Of a DNA stretch of 64,000 nucleotides, positions 1-9,600 are shown piece after piece. Each line of letters opens with the position of its first letter. The first letter of the stretch is position 1. The notes below the pieces were generated by a model. That model did not search any database. It had not been told where the DNA came from and saw nothing but the letters and a program-made list of their open reading frames with translations. This stretch comes from Peromyscus leucopus (lineage: Eukaryota > Chordata > Mammalia > Rodentia > Cricetidae), in NCBI RefSeq assembly GCF_004664715.2, contig NC_051068.1, forward strand, positions 12,570,298 through 12,634,297, written 5' to 3'. A program made the position numbers and the translations under genes.

Positions 1-47
1 GTACCATCGTCCGGGCGGGCCTCGGCGGAGCTGCGCTGCTGCGTGAG
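1..47 (+). other. Znf639: Znf639 noncoding exon 1 (partial, candidate) in CpG island
   Basis: The window opens in very GC- and CpG-rich sequence that ends at a good splice donor (GTGAG|gtgagg, GT at 48-49). The next gene on this strand is Znf639, whose ATG is 4.4 kb downstream, so this is most simply its 5' untranslated first exon. The transcription start is left of the window. Exon identity is inferred from CpG content, the donor and position, not from a transcript. Confidence 0.5.
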
Positions 48-300
48 GTGAGGGCCGGCCTCCCGGGGCCTGCGCGCCGAGCGAGGGCCGCGGGGCGAGC
101 GGGGCCTGGCCGGCCGGGTGCGCTATCGGCCGTGGCTCGGGGGGACTCTGCGGCGGGGGGCCATGCCGGCCTGCGGGAGGCCGCTCCCGGGGGTCCCTGG
201 AGGCCAGCGGGGACCCGGCCCTGCGTCATCACGGATGGCGGGTCTCAGGAGAGGCCAGGTGGGACCAGCGCTCTCCGAACCCCGCTTCGATTCCTGTTAT
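1..300. promoter_or_regulatory. CpG island at Znf639 5' end
   Basis: Dense CpG and GC-rich sequence from the left edge to about position 300, falling off sharply into AT-richer, SINE-bearing intron. This is typical of a housekeeping promoter or first-exon island in mammals. The open frames here are long only because GC-rich DNA has few stop codons; I do not call them genes. Confidence 0.7.
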
Positions 301-390
301 TTGTGACAGGGTCTTGTGTAGCCCAGGCTGGGCTTAGCGGCGTGAGCCACTACGCCGGGCTTCAATTAGAATGGGAAAATTCTCCTTTTG

Positions 391-560
391 TTTTTGAGAT
401 TATATGTGTTTATTGTGTGCATGCATGCGCACGTGTTGCACGGCGCGAGTGTAGAGGTCAGAGGACAGCTTTCAAGAACTCTGTTCTTCCACCATGTGGG
501 TTCCGGGATTCACACTCAGGTCAGGCTTGCTGGTAAGCGCCTTCTGAGCCATCACGACGG
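391..560 (-). repeat. B2/B3-type SINE
   Basis: GTGTTTATTGTGTGCATGCA, AGAGGTCAGAGGACAGCTTT, to TAAGCGCCTTCTGAGCCATC: a reverse tRNA-derived SINE with CpGs. Confidence 0.75.
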
Positions 561-735
561 TCCTGAAAATACTTATTTTTATGGTGGTGAAAAATAAAGT
601 GTTTAAACGTCTTAAAAACACAACGAGCCTGTGTCAAAAAATTTAGTGTTGGGAGCTGAAGAGAACACCCAGTTGGAGTAGGCTCATGATTGGCTGTAAC
701 TCCCATCTCCAGGAGATCCGACACCCTCTCTTGGA

Positions 736-736
<1 letters not shown>

Positions 737-785
<49 letters not shown>
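737..785. repeat. (CA)n microsatellite
   Basis: About 24 uninterrupted CA units. Confidence 0.97.
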
Positions 786-789
<4 letters not shown>

Positions 790-1049
790 ACAGTCTATTT
801 TAAAATGCATCTTTGTATTATATAGAGACATCTAAAGTGGTATGAAAAGCCTTTGAAAAGGTTTGTCTCTTTGGGAAGCACAAATGAGTGTTTTAAAGGT
901 GCCAGGTGCCAAGATGCCTTCGTGTGTGTTACCATTTATTTCATTTTTAGGAGACAGTCTTTCTATGTAGTCTTGCCTCAGCCTCCTGAGGGCTGAGGTG
1001 TCAGCTGTGAGCCACTGAGCTCTGCTGATGACATAGAAGATGTTTTTAT

Positions 1050-1205
1050 TTCTTTCTTTTTCTTTTTCTTTTTTTTTAGACAGTTTCTCTATGTAGTCCT
1101 AGCTGCCCTGGGACTTGCTCTGTAGACCAGACTGGCCTTGAACTCATAGAGATCCACCTGCCTTTGCCTCTTGAGTGCTGGGGTTAAAGATGTGTGCGCC
1201 ATCGC
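1050..1205 (-). repeat. B1 SINE
   Basis: T-rich tail then GACAGTTTCTCTATGTAGTC to GGGGTTAAAGATGTGTGCGC. Further B1 fragments flank it at 949-1030 and 1515-1625, with a forward one at 1370-1430. Confidence 0.8.
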
Positions 1206-1667
1206 TCAGTTATGGAGGATGATTTTTAAAATAATATTTCATATATTGTGCTCCCAATTTTTTAGGGATATATGTGAAGGCTGCCAGCCAGACTGCCCTT
1301 TGCCTGAGAATGGGGTTGGGGTTTTTAAAAGTGGGAATTTTTCTTTGATATTTTCTCAAAAATGAAGACAGCCAGGAGTGGTGCATACCTTTGATCCTTG
1401 CACTCTGGTGGAGGCAGACCTCCGAGTTGCAACAAACACAAACACTTAACACCAAATACAGATAAGTTTAGAGTTAACACATAACCACATCCCATCTGTT
1501 CACTCTTTTTTGACACACAGTATATACTGACTGGCCCGGAACTCACTGGTCAAGAACTCAAAGCTATCCACCTGTCTCTGCCTCCTGAGGGCTGGGAATA
1601 AAGGCATGGAGCACCACACTCAGCAAAGTAGAGGGTTTTGGGGTGGTTCTTCCCCGCCAAACCCACC

Positions 1668-1800
1668 CCCAGACAAGGTTCTTTGTGTAGTCCTGGCTGT
1701 TCTGGAACTCACTCTAGACCAGGCTGGCCTCGAACTCACAGAGATCTGCCTGCCTCTGCTGGGATTAAAGATGTGCTGCTGCCACCACCACCTGGGTTTT
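1668..1800 (-). repeat. B1 SINE
   Basis: GACAAGGTTCTTTGTGTAGT to GGGATTAAAGATGTGCTGCT; lacks part of the CTCCTGAGTGCTG region. Confidence 0.8.
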
Positions 1801-2037
1801 TTATTTTTTATTTTAAGCAATACATTATAAACTGTGGATACATCACCAAGATTTAACTTTTTTTTTCTGAGTGAATAGATTTTAGGTGGTTTAATTTTAA
1901 ACGTCCTGATTTTCTACAGTGACGTGTGTATAATTGGGGGCAGGGGTAAGTTTCAGATGATTCACAATCTTTCTGATAGGAGAACTAGTGAGCACAAGTT
2001 CATCAGATTTACAGTATTTGATTAAGAAGCCAAATTT

Positions 2038-2195
2038 CTGGAGCTGGCAAGATGGCTCAGTGAGTAAAGGCACCTGCTGCCAAGCCTGATGACCTGAGTT
2101 CAATCCTCTGGACACACCACTCCTTTGCTGTGGCATTTTTGCATGTGTGTACACTCCAGATGTCTTCATGAAGGCATACAGAAAGCCCACACGTG
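2038..2195 (+). repeat. B2/B3-type SINE
   Basis: GAGCTGGCAAGATGGCTCAG head with A box, GAGTTCAATCC box B, then a degenerate body with TGTGTGTACACTCCAGA. Confidence 0.8.
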
Positions 2196-2199
2196 CTAT

Positions 2200-2920
2200 T
2201 TGCTCATGTGCAGGTTGATTAGCAGTTTGGGTTGTGAGTGGTCTTCATAAGCCTTTGGTGGTGTCAGTCCTAAGTAGAAGTCAGACTCTCACCCATCCAA
2301 CTTCTCTCGCTTGACAGGCCAAATGCAACCTGCTATTTTAAATCATTTTAATTCCATGCTTGGTTTTCTTTTCTTTTTGCTTATGTTCTGAACAACCTGA
2401 AATACCCTCTTGACATATTTTCATTGTTCTCCCTGATCAGAATATATATTAGGATATGAGCTACAAGAAACCCTGTCTCCCCAAACCAGAGAATATTGTT
2501 GACAGTGTTGGGTGAAGCAGTTTGTATTTGTACCTAATGTTTCTATAAGAGTGTGGCTGTCAGGTTTCCAGATATCACCTCCCCTCCCTACTCTGGCTAA
2601 GAAGGCGAAGCGGTGAACTTGCTGGTGTGGAGCAGTGAGGGTCCCCCACAGAGCTGTTACTGATGCCAGCAGTCCAGAGACAAGTGTTCCATCTTTGGTC
2701 CTCTATGTCATAATGGACTTGCCCAGAGTTGGTTTCTTCACTGCTTAAAATGAGGTGAGTTTGAGAGGGAGCCCTGCTGGGTTCCTCATGGGATTGTTGG
2801 GAGGATGACCTAAGTGAGAAGAATGTGCTTAATAAATAGGAACTGTCACCTTATTGTGTGATCATGTGACAGACCCAGAAGTCGTGCGTGCCCCTCAGAG
2901 AGGTTTCCACAGGCAACAAG
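2200..2920. other. Znf639 intron, no feature recognised
   Basis: Non-repetitive sequence with no convincing exon or element. Confidence 0.6.
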
Positions 2921-3104
2921 ATTGGTCCTGTAACCCCAGGACTTAGGAGGCTAGGATAGGCCCACCATGGGGTTCCAGGCTACCCCGCACTACACAGACC
3001 CTGTCTCAAGAAACTCAGAGGGAAGAAGTGGGGGAGAGAAAAGCAGTGTGCAGGGTGGACAGATGTTAAACTGAGATGGGAGAAGGAGCTTCAGTTTTTT
3101 TGTT

Positions 3105-3262
3105 AGTTTTTTTTTTTTCTAGACAGGGTTTCTCTGTGTAACAGCCCTGGCTGTCCTGGAACTCATTCTGTAGACTAGGCTGGCCTCAAACTCAGAGAGA
3201 TCTGCCTGCCTCTGCCTCTGAGTGTTGATATTAAAGGTGTATACCACCACAACCAGCCATTT
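3105..3262 (-). repeat. B1 SINE
   Basis: Poly-T, CTAGACAGGGTTTCTCTGTG to TATACCACCACAACCAGCC. Confidence 0.85.
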
Positions 3263-3545
3263 GTGATTTTTCTAATGACTGAATAAAATTAATGCAGACT
3301 TATACTATAATTTTATCATCAAGATAGAGCAATGGCTATGAACAAAGGTGAATTTGTTTCAAGAAATATAAAAACTTTACACATAATTGGATATTCATCA
3401 GTATATGTAGTTGTTAGAAAGCATAAAGAACATGTCTGCGTTCATTTTTCCGTGGCGAATTTAGGATGCGGGAGCATTTTACCCCAGGCTACGGCTCATG
3501 CAGTGCTGCTCTTGTTACATGACTGCCGGTCTCTCTCATTTGCAG

Positions 3546-3615
3546 ACATTTCTGCCGTCAGGGGAAATTTGCCTGTAATTCATTTTCCTCACTGCAGTGT
3601 TGAGAGTTACACCAA
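3546..3615 (+). other. Znf639: Candidate additional 5' UTR exon of Znf639
   Basis: A SINE-free stretch contains a pyrimidine-rich acceptor (tctctctcatttgcag, AG at 3544-3545). Seventy nt later comes a strong donor (ACCAA|gtaagtg, GT at 3616-3617). It lies between the CpG-island exon and the ATG exon, on the gene's strand. Human ZNF639 transcripts have more than one noncoding 5' exon, so a second leader exon would not be unusual. Only splice-site quality and position support it. Confidence 0.3.
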
Positions 3616-3904
3616 GTAAGTGAAACACAGCCAAACTAATGAGTAGATTTTCTAATGGTTCATGGGAGCTTAGTTGTTTGGTGGTCGCCATACTTGTATT
3701 CTCAGGAGAATGTTGAATGTGACCTCATAATCATTATTAAGATTTTTCTTTCTTAAAAATTACTTATAATCCAAGATTCTGTACAACACTTTTTTTTTTC
3801 TGGAAGCCATTATGTTAATAGACTCACAGTTATATTTTTTAAGGAAAAATATCCATGTTTAACTTGAAATCTGTAGAAACATTGTATGCCCATGGGCATA
3901 ATGA

Positions 3905-3907
<3 letters not shown>

Positions 3908-3953
<46 letters not shown>
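3908..3953. repeat. (TG)n microsatellite
   Basis: About 23 TG units. Confidence 0.97.
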
Positions 3954-3954
<1 letters not shown>

Positions 3955-4062
3955 GACAGGGTCTCACTTTGTAACCATGGCTGGTCTGGAACTCTAGACC
4001 AGGCTAGCCTCAAACTCTGCCTGTCTCAGCCTCCCAAGTGCTGGGACTAAAAGGTGTGTGCT
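3953..4062 (-). repeat. B1 SINE adjoining (TG)n
   Basis: GACAGGGTCTCACTTTGTAA to GCTGGGACTAAAAGGTGTGT, directly after the microsatellite 3908-3953, which may derive from its tail. Confidence 0.8.
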
Positions 4063-4159
4063 GCTTTGTTTTATGGACAGGGTCTCGTAGTCTAGGCTTG
4101 TCTGGTAGGCTTTTTATAATGTTTGCAATAGAGGCACTGTGCAGTGTTGTTCTTGTGAC

Positions 4160-4365
4160 GCCTATTTTCATGTTCCACACAGATTTCTTTATAAAGTATT
4201 ATAAAGTATGTGTATGGATGTCTTGCACCACATGCATATTTGGTGCCCTGGGACTCAAATTACAGATAGTAGAGAGCTGCCACATGGGTGCTGGGAATTG
4301 AACCCAGGACCTCTGGAAAAGTAGCCAGTCTTCTTAGAAAACTGCTGAGCCATCTCCACCCTCCA
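4160..4365 (-). repeat. B2/B3-type SINE just upstream of the Znf639 ATG exon
   Basis: Ends GCTGAGCCATCTCCACCCTC; GGGAATTGAACCCAGGACCT box B. Coding exon starts 87 bp later. Confidence 0.8.
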
Positions 4366-4451
4366 GAATTCTTATTGCCAATAAATTCTTTGGCTCAAAA
4401 GAATTTATACAATAATTGTACCATGTCTGTTAAGTCTTTTTCATTTTTTAG

Positions 4452-4520
4452 ACTGAAAAGATATGAATGAATATCCTAAAAAAAGAAAAAGGAAGACTTT
4501 ACACCCTTCTCGTTATTCAG
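4452..4520 (+). CDS. Znf639: Znf639 coding exon 1 (start codon exon)
   Basis: Acceptor tttttag precedes 4452; 11 nt of leader, then ATG at 4463-4465. It encodes the first 19 residues, including the lysine/arginine patch. The donor is at 4521 (TTCAG|gttagtg). The exon ends in phase 1 (one base of Asp20). Confidence 0.93.
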
Positions 4521-6592
4521 GTTAGTGTATAATTGAATTATTTTCAAAGAGTAATGGATTAATTTCCGTGTAGTTGTTATTCCCATTTATTTTTGTATAA
4601 ATGATAAGACAATATCTGGGCCATTTTCTGGTATGAGAACATTGACTAAATCTGCATATACTTTGTCTGCTAGATGGAATGCTACAGGGATGCTTTACAA
4701 CTGTACATCTTACTCAGCTAGGCCCTATGGCAATAAGTATTTAAAATTAGATGTTCAAGCTTACTTCTCATGCAGCATAATTGGACTCTGCCTGTCAGAG
4801 TCACAAACTGTGCTCACGGTGCAACAGTAATTTCCACAGGATGTATTTGCACTGAGGAATAAAGCTTTTTCTTAAGCACTATTTTTGGAACCATGACCTT
4901 TATTTTACATGTGTGAGTGTTTATCTGCGTGTGTATGTGGCACCATGTGTGTGCCTGGTGCCTAGGGAAGTCAGAAGAGGGTGTTGGATCCCCTGAAACT
5001 GTAATTACAGATGGTTTTGAACCATCATGTAGGTGCTGGAACTGAACCCAAGTCCTCTGCAGGAGCAACAAGTGCTCTTAATCACGGAGCCATCTCTCTA
5101 CCTCCCCAGTTTTACCTTGATTGTATGATTTGTGATAGAGGTTGACTCTGCTCTGTTAACAGAAGAAGAGGTCTGGGCTGGGGGTGTATCTCAATGTTTA
5201 GAATGCTTGCCTAGCATACATGAAGCCCTGGTTCACCTCTAATCCCATCACTTGATAGGCGGAGGCAGGAAGGATCCAGAGTGAGGCCAGCTTAGGCTAC
5301 ATGAGATCCATTCTCAAAAAAAAGGGGGTGGGGAGAGGCTAATGGTAGTACATGCCTTTAATCCTAACACTCCAGGTGGATCTGTGAGTTCAAGGCCAGC
5401 CTGGTCTACAGAGTTCTAGGACATCCAAGGTTATACAGAGAAATCCTGTCTTTAAAAAGAAAAAAGAAAAAGAGATTTGTGTCTGTGTGTCCATCTCCAG
5501 CACACATAACTTGAGGCTCTTTCAGGCTACCCATTAGCTTGCTCTTTGCACATGACCCTTGTGAGGAAAGTGCTCGGTCTATTGTGTATTGGTGCTTCCC
5601 AGGCAGTATTTGGAATGGCTGGTATTCAGAAGCCCTCTCCACTCCTAGGACTGTTTCTCCTCATGTATTATGCTTTCTCGGCACTATGTGGCATGACTTC
5701 TTAGTAGTTCATGGTAGTTAATTCACTGTTTTAATCATTAACACAGCATTTATTACATACATGTATTTTGTGAGATTCAAACTATAAGGCAAATGTTTCC
5801 TTGTATGTTTTTAAGGGTATATTTATTTTTATGTGTTTGACAGTTTTGCCTACATGTATGTATGTGGAGGCCAGAAGGTGTCAGATCCCCTGGAACTGAA
5901 TTACAGACAGTTGTGAGCCACTGTGTGGGTGCTGTAAACTGAACCTGGCTCCTCTGCCACAGAGTATCTGAGCCCTCTCTCCAGCCCGTTTCTAGTTTAT
6001 CTTATTGAATTCGTTTAGAGCCTTGCTGATCCCCTTTAGCCGTGCAGTGCTGACACCACAGGTGTGCAGCAGCCACTCAGCTTCGTGAGAGTCACTACAG
6101 TTCAGTCCACAGCTCTTTTAAAGCGATGCCAGTGTCTGATCTAAAGTATAACACCGAGGGACATGCTACGCTGTTCATGCCGAAACTCATTAGAATCATG
6201 AAAATATGGGCTAGTGCTGTAGGTCAGTGTAGAGGGTTTGTCTATATGTGCAAGGCACTGGGTTCAATCTTTAACATTGGGCGGAGGAGTGGATAAAAAT
6301 ATGTAAACAAGCTCCTGTATCTGTGTATTATGCTGAGAATTGTCTTCATTTTGTTTTACATTTAGATTCTTCTGGAATAAGCAGAATCACAGATGGAGTC
6401 AGTGGAATCTTTTCTGATCATTGTTACAGTGTCTGCTCCATGAGACAGCCAGACTTAAAATACTTTGACAACAAAGGTAAGACCCCTATTTTCCAGAATA
6501 CTTGGTGTAACTTCCTTTTTCAGGACCTAGGGATTCCTCTGTGGGTGAGTGTCTGTCCACTCTGTGTAAGAACTGACTCCTGTGTAGTACTA

Positions 6593-6632
<40 letters not shown>

Positions 6633-9600
6633 AAAGCTGCCTTTGCATGTCTTTCCTTAGGAATTATCGGAAAAGGTAGTTTGAAATGTGGGTTTATAGT
6701 TCCAAGACAGGCAAACATTTTAATTGTAATGTCAGGAAAAAAAAAGAGTGTTTTTGTCTGTTTTAAATCAAATAAGTGGTTTTCATTTTTAAGCAAACTC
6801 TTACATCCTTTTATTTGATTAAGAGTTGATACAAAGCAGGAGTGACCTAGAGTTGGAGTGTTGGTAGTCAAGTGTTAGGAATAATTTTGCCCACTGGAGT
6901 GCTGATAGAAGGGAAGGATCAGGAGCGGCTGTTTGGTATTTTCAGTCTGAAATTTTCTGTTGTCTCTTTTCTAGAGCATTGGCAAATGGTAAGAACATGC
7001 ACTCTTTGCTTTCTCTACACCCATTGCTGCTCCCTGTCTGTGACTCCGTTATCACTGTGAGCTTATACCTGCCTCAGTACAGACTCGAATGCTCACACAG
7101 AAGTGCTCACAGACCTGTGTCTGGATCTGTGAGAGTTAACAGGACTGTTTTAGGCAGTTGTGAGGCCTAAAGAAGCACCTAGTAACAGTGTACACATTTT
7201 ATGTCCAGATCTTGGTTTATAATACCAAGGAATTAAGGCCTCTGTACACATGACTGGTTCTAGAAATGGGGAGGAAATAGACAAGGTGGGTTTGGAGCAT
7301 CTTGAAGTGCTGGAAAATAGGAAGTATTAAAAAACAAACCTACACACACAGTATGGGTGAGCTGAAGGTGCTCTTGAGGGGCTAGGGGGAGCTCAGATGA
7401 CAGACTGCTTGTCTAGCACCATGAGCCCTTGGCTTCCACCTCAGCATTGGAGACAAAAGGAAAGCTTCCAATAGCCAGAGCTAAAACCATCTGAGAAACA
7501 TGACTCTATACTGCTAGAAAAGACTGTGCATAGAAAGGGTAGAAGAAACAGTGTCCTGCATAAAATAATTCCTCACCCCCCCCCCCTTATTTTAAAGACA
7601 GGTTTCCCTTTGTGCCATGGCTGTCTTGGAACTTGCCGTACAGTGACTTTCAGAGAGTGGAGTATGGAAGGGGCAAGAACAGCTTCACAGTACAGAAACC
7701 AAATGCTACGTTAGCCAGGACAAGAGGGTTGGTTAGTTCAGCAGTTAGTGTGTGCTCTGAAAGTGATGGCAGTGGGTCTACCTTACAGGATCTCCTAATT
7801 CCAATCTAATCATGAAAAAAATAGATAAATTCCACTAGTGGAGCATTCTACAAAATGGCTGACCAGTAGTCCTTGAGACCGTCAGTTTCCAGGCGCCTAG
7901 AAAGATATGACTAAATGTGATGTGGGATGCAAAGGACATTGGGTAAAAATAGAGTATGTCTGAATGAAGTATGGGCTACAGTTAGTAATAATGTGTCAGT
8001 ATCCACGGTCATATATTAATTATTAATTGCAAAATATGCCCCATGCTAGTGTAATGAATTAATAGTGGGGAAACATTGTGATATATTATGAGCACTTTAT
8101 ACTATTTTCATGACTTTCCCCTTAAGTCTGAAACTGTTTTTATAAAACAAAGTCTATTAAAACACACATGTTGCAGTCTAGTTTTCTCTGTTGACCCTTA
8201 TTTCAGTTTCCCATGCTAACTTGGAGGGAACGAGGCTGGACTAAAGGAATAATGATTCAATCTCATTTCTTAGGAAGTTCAGAGTGTATTCTAGTCTAAG
8301 TAGAGCATATAAAGAAAGGCAGTGAATTATTCTGTATATTCTCAGTGTCTGTAGGGATCTGCAATAGGTAGTATGTCCTTTTGCTGTGGATATCGCTCTG
8401 TATGCTGTGAATGTGTTGCTCTGAGTGGTTAATAAATAAAAAGCTGATTGTCCAGTAGCCAGGCAGGACGTATAGGTGGGATAAACAGACAAGGAGAATT
8501 CTGGGAAAGGAAGGCTGAGTGAGTAGATGCCAGCCGGCTGTCTAGGGAGAAGCATGTAATGGCACACACATGGCAACATATAGATGAACAGAAATGGGCT
8601 GAGTTTAAGTGTAAGAGCTAGTCAGTAGTTAGCTTAAGTTAATGGTCAAGCAGTTTTAATTAATATAAGCTTCTAAGTGATAGTTTTATAAGTGGCTGTG
8701 GAGTTCGTGGGGCTGGGCAGGACCAGACTGGAGAAAAATTCAGCTAAATCCTTTCATGGCTAAATCTAAGTTGTTCCTATTGATGTTAAAAGTATTTTGT
8801 GATGCTTAATGCTTTGATGTTGTACAATGGAACAGCAGCTGAAAGCTCATGCCTCTCAAAAGTAGACTGGCATTCAATAGAGGGATGTGGAGAAGGGGAT
8901 GCTGAGATGAAGCCATATATACACAGCCAAGAAGAATGGACAGCTGAATTAAAAAACTGTCAACAATTTCCAGAATTTAAAATCCTGAATCATGACAGGA
9001 CACTAGTGGAATTCAGGTGTTTCTGGTACGTGGACTGCTCTCACCCAATGTGAGGTTGAACTGTTGGCCTTGTGTACATCCTACTTCACAAATGAGTCTG
9101 TCAGATACACTAAGCCTATAGGCTGAAGATGATGCCCCAACACTGTGGAGAAACCTCAGGTGACTGCCCAGGCAGCTGGCTGTTTCTGTCAACTCACAAA
9201 ATTTTTTGGAAGTTGCTTGCATGCACTTCCTGTTTTTATTTTTGTTAGCTAATTATTCCCTTCTTGGATCTCTGAGGGAGTTGAAGATTAGTTAGTTATG
9301 GTTGAAGATTAGTTAGTTATAGTTGAAAATTAATTAGGATAGAAAGTGCATTAGATACATCTTGGATTTACCAAAATAGGATAGATAATGGAATTATTTT
9401 CTCTGATTTGTCAAATACCTGTTTAGGTATTTATTACTTGTATATATTGTATATAGTTATTGTACTTTTGTATATAGTTTTTCTTTTGTTAGTTATAACC
9501 TTTTGCTTTCTTTTTCTTTTTATTAAAATAGAAAAGGGGAAATGTGGTGGTAATCTAATTGTACTGAAATGTGATTTTGATTGTATGTTAATAAATAAAG

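Noticed and set aside
48..536. Long open frame in the CpG island (162 codons)
   Set aside because: Explained by GC-rich composition; it continues into B1 and B2/B3 SINE sequence and resembles no known protein.
8799..9053. 84-codon frame in the ERV remnant as a viral protein
   Set aside because: I could not match it to any retroviral domain, and it starts before the element boundary; treated as noncoding.
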